This document shows positions 56,758-64,000 of a stretch of 64,000 nucleotides of DNA, one piece after another; the stretch's first letter is position 1, and every line of letters begins with the position of its first letter. The stretch covers positions 1 to 64,000 of the forward strand of contig CAJUHR010000001.1 in the NCBI GenBank assembly GCA_910586255.1, in the 5' to 3' direction. This DNA is from an uncultured Lachnospiraceae bacterium (GTDB taxonomy: Bacteria; Bacillota; Clostridia; Lachnospirales; Lachnospiraceae). The translations under genes and the position numbers were made by a program. The notes beneath the pieces are model-generated. The model ran no database searches and was not told where the DNA came from. It saw nothing but the letters and a program-made list of their open reading frames with translations.

Positions 56758-57408
56758 TTACAGAAGATCCCGGATAATTTTGGGAATCTCAGTGAGACTT
56801 TCCATTCGGTAGTGGGCCAGGGACTGATCAAAGCCAAAGCGCGGATCGATCAGGGCGGCAATCTTCATGCCGGCCCGGTAGGCAGCTGTGATACCGAAGG
56901 TGGAATCCTCAACGACCAGGCACTGAGATTCCGGGATTTTCAGCTGAGAGGCCGTGTAGTGGTAGATTTCCGGGTCTGGCTTGCTTCGCCGGAACCGGGA
57001 GCCGCTGACAACTACAGAGAAATAAGAACGGATGTGATTCTCGCACAGAACCCGTTCTATGATTTTCATCTGAGTGGAGGAGGCCAGCGCCAGTTTGAGG
57101 CCCAGAGATTCGATATCCTTAAGGATTGAGGGAATTTCCGGGCGGAAGATCTTTTGATAGTCCATTTTGGAGAACACATCCGTGTCTGCCCGAAATTCCT
57201 GGCGCAGCTCCTGCCAGGTCTGACCATTGTTGACGGCCCGGGCCATACAGCTCCATTCATCCTCCCGGGAGGAGCCCACCATACCGAACAGATCCTGCAA
57301 AGTGACGGCAGGATTTTTCTTTTTGGCAAAAGCCAGTTCCAGCTTTAGGTATTCGATTTCACTGTCTATGAGAACACCATCCATATCAAAAATGACTGCT
57401 TTAATCAT
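56758..57408 (-). CDS. HAD superfamily hydrolase, beta-phosphoglucomutase-like
   Basis: 216 residues. HAD motif I DMDGVLIDSE (9-18), motif II ASST near 110, motif III lysine in RRSKPDPEIY and motif IV VEDSTFGITAA, with the DxD nucleophile/acid pair intact. The helical cap after motif I and the SE/E pattern fit HAD-IA subfamily, beta-phosphoglucomutase or small phosphatase types. The substrate is not predictable. Its stop codon touches the duplicated flank of element 5. Confidence 0.9.
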   Translation of the reverse strand: MIKAVIFDMDGVLIDSEIEYLKLELAFAKKKNPAVTLQDLFGMVGSSREDEWSCMARAVNNGQTWQELRQEFRADTDVFSKMDYQKIFRPEIPSILKDIESLGLKLALASSTQMKIIERVLCENHIRSYFSVVVSGSRFRRSKPDPEIYHYTASQLKIPESQCLVVEDSTFGITAAYRAGMKIAALIDPRFGFDQSLAHYRMESLTEIPKIIRDLL

Positions 57409-57494
57409 AATAGAAGGAATCCTTTCTGTAAAAAATAGGAGTATCTGGATATTTTATCCTAGGGAAAGGATTTTTTCAATATAAAAATAATTAG

Positions 57495-57522
57495 TTGACA
57501 AAAACGGAAAAAGTGATATTAT
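57495..57522 (+). promoter_or_regulatory. Promoter of the metal-efflux operon
   Basis: Perfect TTGACA (57495-57500), 16-bp spacer, TATTAT (57517-57522). The -10 overlaps the left arm of the ArsR/SmtB-type operator. Confidence 0.85.
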
Positions 57523-57552
57523 ATTCATATGAATAATTGCTCATATGAATAT
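57521..57552 (+). promoter_or_regulatory. ArsR/SmtB-type operator
   Basis: Perfect 12-bp inverted repeat ATATTCATATGA (57521-57532) and TCATATGAATAT (57541-57552) with an 8-nt spacer. Its inner part ATATGA...TCATAT matches the 12-2-12 class of SmtB/CzrA/CadC sites. Overlapping the -10 and start region, it allows repression until metal binds the regulator. Confidence 0.9.
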
Positions 57553-57579
57553 AATTAAGAAAAGAATGGGAGGGAAGCT

Positions 57580-57966
57580 ATGACGGAGGACGAGAAAGCC
57601 CGAATTGAACGGGAAGTGGAGGAGGGTGCATGTGAGTTTATGCATGTCCACCAGGAGATTGTGGAGAGGGTGGAGAAGGTCATGCCCGGAGAGCAGCAGC
57701 TTTTGGACCTGTCGGAATTTTTCAAGGTGTTCGGAGATTCCACCAGGATCAAGATCCTGTATGTGCTGAGCCAGTCGGAGATGTGTGTCTGCGATATAGC
57801 CACTCTGCTGCAGATGGGGCAGTCAGCTATCTCCCATCAGCTTCGTGTGCTGAAGCAAATGCGTCTGGTGTCCTTTAGGCGAGAGGGAAAAACCGTGTTT
57901 TACAAGCTGGCGGATTCCCACATTCAAACCATCTTAAATCAGGGGATGGAGCATATCAGCGAGTGA
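57580..57966 (+). CDS. ArsR/SmtB family metal-sensing repressor
   Basis: 128 residues, winged-helix repressor that releases DNA on binding Zn(II), Cd(II) or similar. The helix-3 metal motif is CVCD (C69, C71, D72). The alpha-5 zinc site is complete: D112-x-H114 and H125-x2-E128, with the same spacing as D104/H106/H117/E120 in SmtB. An acidic N-terminal arm with C18, H22 and H24 could add a CadC/ZiaR-like alpha-3N site. It controls the operator just upstream and the two efflux genes downstream. Confidence 0.94.
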   Translation: MTEDEKARIEREVEEGACEFMHVHQEIVERVEKVMPGEQQLLDLSEFFKVFGDSTRIKILYVLSQSEMCVCDIATLLQMGQSAISHQLRVLKQMRLVSFRREGKTVFYKLADSHIQTILNQGMEHISE

Positions 57967-58015
57967 GAAAAGCCGGCAAAGGCTGTGAGAAATTTATAAA
58001 AAGGAGAGGAAAGTC

Positions 58016-58240
58016 ATGAAAAAGATTATCAAATTAGAGGGATTGTGCTGTGCCAACTGTGCTGCCAAGATTGAGGAGGGAGTGAAAAAGCTTTCGGGAG
58101 TCAGGGAGGCATCCTTAAGCTTTATGACTCAGCGGCTGACCATAGAGGCGGAGGACGGTCAGGAGGAGGCAGTGGTGGAGGGGGCCAAAGCCATTGCCCA
58201 TAAGATAGAACCGGAAGCGGAGTTTAAGGTGCTGCGCTGA
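58016..58240 (+). CDS. Stand-alone HMA metal-binding protein
   Basis: 74 residues, one heavy-metal-associated domain with metal ligands C12 and C15 in LCCANCAAKI. Ferredoxin-like beta-alpha-beta pattern. It acts as a metallochaperone or as the detached N-terminal metal-binding domain of the following P-type ATPase, which lacks one. SD AAGGAGAGG. It lies 14 bases before the ATPase gene. Confidence 0.92.
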   Translation: MKKIIKLEGLCCANCAAKIEEGVKKLSGVREASLSFMTQRLTIEAEDGQEEAVVEGAKAIAHKIEPEAEFKVLR

Positions 58241-58254
58241 GAACGGGAGGAATT

Positions 58255-60144
58255 ATGATAAAGAAACAAAAAAGAATGGTATTCCGGCTGACGGTCAGCG
58301 GCGTGCTGTTTATCGGGGCCCTTGTGTTGGAAAAGAGAAGCCCGTTTGCCTGGATTTTCTTTATTCTGGCCTACCTGTGGGCCGGGTATGACATTCCTCT
58401 AAAGGCCTTTCGGAACATCAGAGGGGGACAGGTATTTGACGAGAATTTTCTCATGACGGTTGCCACCTTCGGGGCCATTGTGGTGGGCTCTTTGGAAGAG
58501 GCGGTGGCGGTCATGCTGTTTTATCAGATAGGGGAGCTGTTTAATGACTATGCGGTGAACAAGTCCCGTAAATCCATCAAGGAGCTGATGGACATCAATC
58601 CGGAGTATGCCAATCTTCTGAGCCAAGGGGTGGAAAAGCAGGTGGATCCCTATGAGGTGGAGGTGGGAGATACCATTGTCATTCGTCCGGGGGAGAGAGT
58701 TCCCTTAGACGGCGTGATTCTTAAAGGATATTCCAGTATGGATACCAAGGCCCTGACCGGGGAGACCATGCCGGTGGAGGTGTCGGAGGGAGACTGTGTG
58801 GTCAGCGGATCCATCAATTTAAACGGGGTGCTAGAGGTGCAAACCACCCGTCTGTTTGACGATTCCACAGTGGCGAAGATTCTGGAGCTGGTGGAGAATG
58901 CCAGCTCCAGAAAGGCCAGGGCAGAGACCTTTATCACCCGGTTTGCCCGGGTTTACACACCGATTGTGGTGATACTGGCTCTGATACTGGCCATTGTGCC
59001 TCCTATTCTTCAGGGAGGAGGATGGGGAGTGTGGGTTTACAGAGCCTGCAGCTTTCTGGTGGTTTCCTGTCCCTGCGCATTGGTCATCTCCGTGCCCTTA
59101 AGCTTTTTCGGGGGATTGGGGGCTGCCTCTAAAAACGGGATTCTCTTAAAGGGAAGCAATTATCTGGAAGCCATGGCCGGACTGGACACGGTGGTGTTTG
59201 ACAAGACAGGAACCCTGACCAACGGCCGGTTTCAGGTCAGTGACGTGGCCCCTGTCCACGGAACCAGGGAGGAGCTTTTGGAGCTGGCGGCTCTTGGGGA
59301 ATATCATTCCAACCATCCCATTGCATTGTCTGTGAGGGAGGCCTACGGCAGGGAAATAGATCCGGCTCGCATCGGCTCTGTGGAGGAGATACCCGGACAT
59401 GGGATTTGCGCCAAGGTGGAGGCTGGCGGCAGCTGGCATGATCTGTATATCGGCAATCAGAAGCTGATGGAACGGCAGCAGGTGACAATCGACACGCCAT
59501 CGGCCATACTGGGAACCACCTTGTATGTGGCAGACAAAGGAGAATATCTGGGGGCGGTGGTTATCTCTGACACCGTGCGCCAGGATGTTCCGGCGGCGAT
59601 TGAAGGGCTGCGCGGGGAGGGGGTTCGGCGGCTGGTGATGCTTACCGGCGACAAGGAGGAGGTCGGAAAAATCGTTGCCGAAAAGCTGGGCCTTGATCAG
59701 GTGTACGGCAACCTTCTTCCCGGGGATAAGGTGTCCCGGGTGGAGAGCCTTTTGGATGAGAAGCCTCCGGGCAGGACCCTGGCCTATGTGGGGGACGGCA
59801 TCAATGACGCTCCTGTTCTGGCACGGGCGGACATTGGGATTGCCATGGGAGGAATCGGGTCCGATGCGGCAGTGGAGGCGGCAGATGTGGTCATTATGGA
59901 TGACGAGCCCTCAAAGCTTGTGGATACTATCCGGATTGCCAGAAAGACCATGGGGATCGTGCGGCAGAATATTATTTTTGCCATCGGAGTAAAGGTTTTG
60001 GTTCTGATTCTGGTGGCCCTGGGATATGCGTCCATGTGGGCGGCTGTGTTTGGCGATGTGGGCGTGTCTGTCTTGGCTATTCTCAATGCAATCCGGGCCC
60101 TTTCCTATAAAAAGAGGCAGCAAAGAGGTAAAGTTTTTCATTGA
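58255..60144 (+). CDS. Zinc/cadmium/lead-exporting P1B-type ATPase
   Basis: 629 residues. P1B-2 type features: transmembrane SCPCAL (C272, C274), actuator TGET (168-171), phosphorylation site DKTGT (D316), SNHPIAL with the HP motif, ATP-site MLTGD and hinge GDGINDAPVLARADIG. The N-terminal HMA domain is absent and is encoded as the preceding separate gene. It exports Zn2+, Cd2+ or Pb2+, in line with the SmtB-type regulator. The stop codon overlaps the glnA promoter. Confidence 0.94.
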   Translation: MIKKQKRMVFRLTVSGVLFIGALVLEKRSPFAWIFFILAYLWAGYDIPLKAFRNIRGGQVFDENFLMTVATFGAIVVGSLEEAVAVMLFYQIGELFNDYAVNKSRKSIKELMDINPEYANLLSQGVEKQVDPYEVEVGDTIVIRPGERVPLDGVILKGYSSMDTKALTGETMPVEVSEGDCVVSGSINLNGVLEVQTTRLFDDSTVAKILELVENASSRKARAETFITRFARVYTPIVVILALILAIVPPILQGGGWGVWVYRACSFLVVSCPCALVISVPLSFFGGLGAASKNGILLKGSNYLEAMAGLDTVVFDKTGTLTNGRFQVSDVAPVHGTREELLELAALGEYHSNHPIALSVREAYGREIDPARIGSVEEIPGHGICAKVEAGGSWHDLYIGNQKLMERQQVTIDTPSAILGTTLYVADKGEYLGAVVISDTVRQDVPAAIEGLRGEGVRRLVMLTGDKEEVGKIVAEKLGLDQVYGNLLPGDKVSRVESLLDEKPPGRTLAYVGDGINDAPVLARADIGIAMGGIGSDAAVEAADVVIMDDEPSKLVDTIRIARKTMGIVRQNIIFAIGVKVLVLILVALGYASMWAAVFGDVGVSVLAILNAIRALSYKKRQQRGKVFH

Positions 60145-60169
60145 CAAATCCATTGAGAGCTGTTATTAT
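60141..60169 (+). promoter_or_regulatory. Promoter of glnA
   Basis: Perfect TTGACA (60141-60146), 17-bp spacer, TATTAT (60164-60169). The -35 overlaps the stop codon of the ATPase gene. Confidence 0.88.
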
Positions 60170-60180
60170 CAGACCATGGA

Positions 60181-60233
60181 ACGAGGATGTTGCATGAAAT
60201 TCATTTTTATGATTTTCGCGCGTCCTCGTTTTT
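60181..60233 (+). promoter_or_regulatory. Leader attenuator of glnA
   Basis: ACGAGGA (60181-60187) pairs with TCCTCGT (60223-60229), followed by a T-run, giving a terminator about 5 nt into the transcript with a 35-nt loop. An overlapping option pairs TGTTGCA (60188-60194) with TGCAACA (60237-60243); the two crossing helices suggest a switch or pseudoknot. The downstream ANTAR protein is the likely antiterminator. I could not identify a clear pair of hexaloops. Confidence 0.65.
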
Positions 60234-60284
60234 GTGTGCAACAGTTCAAATATCATAAGGAGGACAGAGAAAAGGAGAGAAGCA

Positions 60285-61622
60285 ATGAGCAAATACAGTA
60301 AAGAGGATATCATCCGCCGGGTGCAGGAGGAGGACGTGGAGTTTATCCGGCTTCAGTTCACGGATATTTTCGGAATGTTGAAAAATGTGGCGATTACCTC
60401 CAGTCAGCTGAAAAAAGCCCTGGATAACTGCTGTATGTTTGACGGTTCCGCCATTGAGGGCTTTGTGCGGATCGAGGAATCAGACATGTATCTCCATCCG
60501 GATCTGGATACCTTTGAAATATTCCCCTGGCGGCCTCAGCAGGGCAAGGTGGCTCGTCTGGTCTGTGACGTGTACAGGCCCAACGGAGAGCCCTTTGAGG
60601 GAGATCCCCGTTTTGTTCTTAAAAGGGTCTTGAAAGAGGCTAAGGATATGGGGTATACTTTTCTGGTAGGGCCGGAGTGCGAGTTTTTTCTTTTTCAGAC
60701 CGATGAGGAGGGTAAGCCCACCACGAGAACTCATGAGATGGCAGGATATTTTGATGTGGCGCCCATTGATATGGCTGAGAACGTGCGCCGGGATATCGTT
60801 CTGAACTTAGAGGAGATGGGGTTTGAAATTCAGGCCTCCCATCATGAGATTGCCCCTGCCCAGCATGAGATTGACCTACAGTATGAGGACGCCCTCAATA
60901 CGGCAGACAATATCATGACCTTTAAGATGGCCGTCAAGACGATTGCCAGGCGGCATGGGCTTCACGCTACCTTTATGCCCAAGCCCAAGGCAGGGGTAAA
61001 CGGCTCCGGCATGCATATCAATATGTCTCTGGCAGACAAAAACGGCAGAAACGTGTTTGTGGATGAGACAGACGCGCTGGGTCTGAGCCCGGAGGCCTAT
61101 CAGTTTATGGCAGGTATTCTAAAACACATTAAGGAGATCACGGTTCTGACCAACCCCCTGGTCAATTCCTATAAGCGTCTGGTTCCCGGCTACGATGCGC
61201 CGGTCTACATTGCCTGGTCAGCTGCCTCCAACCGGAGTCCTCTGATACGGATACCCTCATCAAGGGGAAGCAGCACCCGGATTGAGCTGCGGTGTCCGGA
61301 TTCATCGGTAAACCCTTATCTGGCTCTGGCTGCCTGCCTGGGGGCCGGGCTGGACGGAATTAAAAGAAAAATGGAGCCTCCCGCCAGCGTGGATGACAAT
61401 ATTTATGCCATGAGCGATGAAGAGCTAAAGAGGCGGGGGATTCAGTGGCTTCCCGAGACTCTGGGGGAGGCTTTGGAGATTTACGCGGAGAGCACATTTG
61501 TGAAGGAGCTTTTAGGAGAGCATATTTTCAATAAATATCTTGCTGCAAAGGATGCGGAGTGGAAAAAGTTCCGCGCCGAGGTTACGGACTGGGAAGTGGA
61601 GGAGTATCTGTATAAGTTTTAA
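60285..61622 (+). CDS. glnA: Glutamine synthetase, type I
   Basis: ATP-dependent ligation of ammonia to glutamate. 445 residues, the size of GSI-alpha of Firmicutes. Signatures: DGSAIEGFVRIEESDMYLHPD, the ATP/metal site GPECEFFLF, and KPKAGVNGSGMHINMSL, NPLVNSYKRLVPGYDAPVYI and NRSPLIRIP in part. The Tyr adenylylation site of GSI-beta is not evident, as expected. ATG 60285 has AAAGGAGAG upstream; the longer frame from 60234 overlaps the attenuator. Followed by the ANTAR regulator gene. Confidence 0.97.
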   Translation: MSKYSKEDIIRRVQEEDVEFIRLQFTDIFGMLKNVAITSSQLKKALDNCCMFDGSAIEGFVRIEESDMYLHPDLDTFEIFPWRPQQGKVARLVCDVYRPNGEPFEGDPRFVLKRVLKEAKDMGYTFLVGPECEFFLFQTDEEGKPTTRTHEMAGYFDVAPIDMAENVRRDIVLNLEEMGFEIQASHHEIAPAQHEIDLQYEDALNTADNIMTFKMAVKTIARRHGLHATFMPKPKAGVNGSGMHINMSLADKNGRNVFVDETDALGLSPEAYQFMAGILKHIKEITVLTNPLVNSYKRLVPGYDAPVYIAWSAASNRSPLIRIPSSRGSSTRIELRCPDSSVNPYLALAACLGAGLDGIKRKMEPPASVDDNIYAMSDEELKRRGIQWLPETLGEALEIYAESTFVKELLGEHIFNKYLAAKDAEWKKFRAEVTDWEVEEYLYKF

Positions 61623-61683
61623 TCATATGGAGAGAATCTTTATCCACAAAATCGCCTGAGATGATCTGTCAGGAGGTGAGGGA

Positions 61684-62226
61684 ATGGCTAATGTGATTGT
61701 GGCATTTTCAAAGCCGGAGGATGCCCGGAACATCAAAAATATACTGACAAGAAGCGGTTTTTCGGTGATGGCGGTCTGTAATTCCGGCGCCCAGGTGCTG
61801 GCTCAGGCGGGAAGCCTAAACGGTGGCCTGGTGGTCTGCGGCTACAGTCTCACAGATATGCTGTACAGAGAGCTGCATGACAATTTGCCCGGGGAGTTTT
61901 CCATGCTTATGGTGTCCTCGCCCAGCCGCTGGGATTCCCACATACCGGAGGATATGGTCTGTCTGCCAATGCCGTTAAAGGTTCATGATCTGGTTTCTAC
62001 CCTGGAGATGATGGCTCAGGCTCAGGCCAGACGGCGGAGGAAGCAGCGGCAGCAGCCAAAACAGAGGAGCGAGGAAGAAAAGCGGCTGTTGGAGCAGGCC
62101 AAAAGGCTTCTGATGGAGCGAAACGGAATGAGCGAGGAGGAGGCCCACCGGTACATACAAAAGTGCAGTATGGACAGCGGGACGAATCTGGTGGAGACAG
62201 CACAGATGGTCATCAGCCTGCTGTGA
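61684..62226 (+). CDS. nitR: ANTAR-domain antiterminator (NitR-like)
   Basis: 180 residues. The N-terminal receiver-like domain lacks a canonical phospho-acceptor set (VVCGYSLTDML instead of the usual acidic site), so it is probably a pseudo-receiver. A basic linker (ARRRRKQRQQPKQR) and C-terminal three-helix ANTAR domain (EEEKRLLEQAKRLLMERNGM, then EEEAHRYIQKCSMDSG) follow. In Clostridium acetobutylicum the equivalent gene after glnA (nitR/glnR) is thought to control glnA by antitermination. Here the target would be the leader at 60181-60243. SD AGGAGGTGAGGG is very strong. Confidence 0.88.
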   Translation: MANVIVAFSKPEDARNIKNILTRSGFSVMAVCNSGAQVLAQAGSLNGGLVVCGYSLTDMLYRELHDNLPGEFSMLMVSSPSRWDSHIPEDMVCLPMPLKVHDLVSTLEMMAQAQARRRRKQRQQPKQRSEEEKRLLEQAKRLLMERNGMSEEEAHRYIQKCSMDSGTNLVETAQMVISLL

Positions 62227-62291
62227 GCCCCGGGCATTCCTGCAAAAGGAGTGTTACTATTTGAAAAGGAGAAAAGGAAAGACAGAGACGG

Positions 62292-63110
62292 ATGAAATTT
62301 ACAAAGATGCAGGGCATTGGAAATGACTATGTGTATGTGAATTGCTTTGAGGAGACAGTAAAGGAGCCGGAGCAGGTGGCAAGGATGGTAAGCAACCGCC
62401 ATTTTGGAATCGGATCCGATGGCTTGATTTTAATCTGTCCCTCAAAGGTGGCAGATTGCAGAATGCGGATGTTTAATGAGGACGGGAGCGAAGGTTCCAT
62501 GTGCGGCAACGGGATTCGGTGCGTGGGCAAATATGTCTACGACCACGGGATTGTGAATCGGCTTTCGATTACCGTGGAGACACTGGGAGGGATCAAGACT
62601 CTCATGATGGAGGAGGAAGGGGGGGAGGTGGTCTCTGTCCAGGTGGATATGGGAGTGCCGCGTCTTGCCAGCCAGCTTCCGGAGAAAATCACGGTGGAGC
62701 AAAAGGAGCTGGAATTTGTGGGCATTGATGTGGGAAATCCCCATGCCGTGTACTTTTGCCAGGAGATTGACGGACTGGATCTGGAGAGAATCGGCCCTGC
62801 CTTTGAGCATCACCCAAGATTTCCAGGCCGGGTGAACACAGAGTTTGTTCAGATTGTGGACCGGGAGCATATCCGTATGCGGGTGTGGGAGCGGGGAAGC
62901 GGGGAGACCTATGCCTGCGGAACCGGCGCCACGGCCTGTGCCGTGGCGGCTATGATGATGGGTCTGGCAGAGGACACGGTAAAAGTGCAGCTAAAGGGAG
63001 GAGAGCTTCGGATTCACTGGAACCGGGAAACCTGCCATGTGTTTATGACCGGACCGGCAGTGGAGGTTTTTCACGGAGAGATTTTGGTGAAAACGGAAAG
63101 AGAAAAGTGA
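62292..63110 (+). CDS. dapF: Diaminopimelate epimerase
   Basis: Converts LL- to meso-diaminopimelate for lysine and peptidoglycan. 272 residues. The two active-site cysteines are in SMCGNGIRC and ACGTGATAC, with typical QGIGNDYVYV at the N-terminus and NPHAVYF in the middle. PLP-independent. The rest of the lysine pathway is not in the window. The ribosome site is weak (AAAGGAAAG about 13 bases upstream). Confidence 0.96.
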   Translation: MKFTKMQGIGNDYVYVNCFEETVKEPEQVARMVSNRHFGIGSDGLILICPSKVADCRMRMFNEDGSEGSMCGNGIRCVGKYVYDHGIVNRLSITVETLGGIKTLMMEEEGGEVVSVQVDMGVPRLASQLPEKITVEQKELEFVGIDVGNPHAVYFCQEIDGLDLERIGPAFEHHPRFPGRVNTEFVQIVDREHIRMRVWERGSGETYACGTGATACAVAAMMMGLAEDTVKVQLKGGELRIHWNRETCHVFMTGPAVEVFHGEILVKTEREK

Positions 63111-63195
63111 CCGATTCCGGTTAAAAGAGCCGGATTTCAGGTCTGGACAAAGAGAGACCGGCAGTTTTCGGGTATGACGGAAGGAGACAAGGAGC

Positions 63196-63633
63196 ATGGA
63201 TGACATTGACAGAAAAATACTGAAGCTTTTGCAGGAAAATGCAAGAATGTCCTTAAAGACCATAGCAGAAAGCACATTTCTGTCCTCCCCGGCGGTGTCG
63301 GCGAGGATTGAAAAGCTGGAAAGGGACGGAGTGATTTCCGGATATCATGCCCTGGTGGATCCGGTAAAGTTGGGCTACCATATTATTGCATTTATCAATC
63401 TGAATGTAGTGCCGGAGGATAAGCCTCAGTTTTACGCCTATGCGGAAAGTATTCCCAATGTGATGGAGTGCAATTGTGTGACAGGGGAGTATTCCATGCT
63501 GATGAAGGTCGCCTTCCAGAGCACCATGGAGCTGGACATATTTATCGGTCAGCTTCAGAAGTTCGGAAAGACCAACACCCAGATCGTATTCTCCACCCAT
63601 GTGGGACCGAGAGGAATCGATGTGGAGGATTAG
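63196..63633 (+). CDS. Lrp/AsnC family transcriptional regulator
   Basis: 145 residues. N-terminal winged helix (MDDIDRKILKLLQENARMSLKT in part; recognition helix in SSPAVSARIEKLERDGVI) and a C-terminal RAM/ACT-like ligand domain (about 65-140). Feast/famine regulator that senses an amino acid; which one is unknown. SD AAGGAG. Possible link to dapF upstream through lysine, but many Lrp genes are autonomous. Confidence 0.93.
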   Translation: MDDIDRKILKLLQENARMSLKTIAESTFLSSPAVSARIEKLERDGVISGYHALVDPVKLGYHIIAFINLNVVPEDKPQFYAYAESIPNVMECNCVTGEYSMLMKVAFQSTMELDIFIGQLQKFGKTNTQIVFSTHVGPRGIDVED

Positions 63634-63718
63634 AAAGGCACAATTGGGAAAACAGGCAACGGACAGGCTCCTTTTACATACTGTAATAGCAGAGCAGTAT
63701 GCGGAAGGAGTTTTTATT

Positions 63719-64000
63719 TTGGCAGAAATAAGAAAGGTTATCATTGATGCGGGCCACGGGGGGGAGGAGCCGGGGGCTGTGTATATGGGCCGCCGGGAGA
63801 AGGACGACACTCTGCGTCTTGCCCTGGCAGTTGGGGAAATGCTAAGCCGAAACGGGGTGGAGGTGGCATATACAAGAGTGACAGATGTTTACCAGTCTCC
63901 CATGGAGAAGGCACAGATCGCCAACCGATCGGACGCGGACTATTTTTTGTCCCTTCACCGCAATGCCATGCCGGTGCCGGGGTCAGCCTCAGGAATACAG
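63719..64000 (+). CDS. N-acetylmuramoyl-L-alanine amidase (Amidase_3), 3' truncated by window end
   Basis: Zinc amidase that cuts the bond between MurNAc and L-Ala in peptidoglycan. 94 residues are present. The first zinc ligand H and acidic region are in VIIDAGHGGEEPGAV, and the next ligand in FLSLHRNA (S-x-H-x-N). TTG 63719 is chosen because GAAGGAG lies 9 bases upstream. No signal peptide, so it either has a non-classical export route or is joined to C-terminal domains beyond the window. Confidence 0.88.
   Translation, partial: MAEIRKVIIDAGHGGEEPGAVYMGRREKDDTLRLALAVGEMLSRNGVEVAYTRVTDVYQSPMEKAQIANRSDADYFLSLHRNAMPVPGSASGIQ

Noticed and set aside
60145..60284. Classic ANTAR two-hexaloop motif in the glnA leader
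   Set aside because: I could not find two small stems with A and G at the expected loop positions; only the terminator and a crossing helix are supported.

Overview
The window reads as a contig end from an anaerobic, moderately GC-rich clostridial bacterium, most likely a gut Lachnospiraceae (Clostridium symbiosum / Enterocloster / Hungatella type). This rests on a clostridial-order Rnf operon (D-G-E-A-B), an anaerobic ribonucleotide reductase, a T-box in front of tyrS, a glnA gene followed by an ANTAR regulator, and gram-positive style promoters and ribosome binding sites. No rRNA, tRNA or CRISPR array was seen. The first 41 bases are Illumina library adapter, not genome, so the apparent start of the first gene is an artefact.

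Layout. 42-3656: Rnf ion-pumping ferredoxin:NAD oxidoreductase operon, truncated on the left. 4182-8164: glycerophosphodiester phosphodiesterase and a three-gene TRAP transporter. 8525-13649: a signalling set (REC/HD-GYP/GGDEF protein, HPt protein, hybrid histidine kinase). 13693-15011: SanA-like protein and ferritin. 15035-22159: glycerol / glycerol-3-phosphate block (glpK, mgtC-like, two flavoprotein subunits, DUF1667 protein, glpP antiterminator, C39-like protein); the glpK leader carries a terminator that is the natural target for GlpP. 22437-30259: YheO-type regulator, cysteine desulfidase-like enzyme, symporter, CoA-disulfide reductase-like enzyme, AbgT transporter and M24 peptidase. 30412-34341 (minus): DAHP synthase, ABC-class ATPase with an RGG tract, a charged unknown protein. 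34594-40994: MFS transporter, metallophosphoesterase, T-box/tyrS, ackA, YitT. 41039-50210 (minus): HscC-like Hsp70 with a giant degenerate-J/TPR partner, NrdR-box-controlled nrdD, DUF362 ferredoxin. 50603-52187: a probable BglII-family restriction enzyme with an MT-A70 methyltransferase. 52263-64000: BFD protein, exported protein, uvrA, HAD phosphatase, zinc/cadmium efflux operon, glnA-nitR, dapF, Lrp regulator and the start of an amidase.

The most unusual theme is a family of small palindromic elements with GTWAC...GTWAC ends. Five copies (22156, 23245, 37317, 53315, 56720; 31 to 152 bp) are each flanked by an 8-bp direct repeat (exact in three, 7 of 8 in two), as expected of transposition by a non-autonomous (MITE-like) element. 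No transposase lies in the window. One copy sits in the apical loop of the antiterminator of the tyrS T-box riboswitch; its two target-site copies show what the uninterrupted riboswitch looked like. Related fragments lie at 20766, 36040, 46324-46586 and 53717, and a different palindromic repeat (50383-50569) separates the restriction-modification genes from their apparent promoter.

Functional calls come from motif recognition by eye. No database search was possible, and gene symbols are given only where family and context agree.
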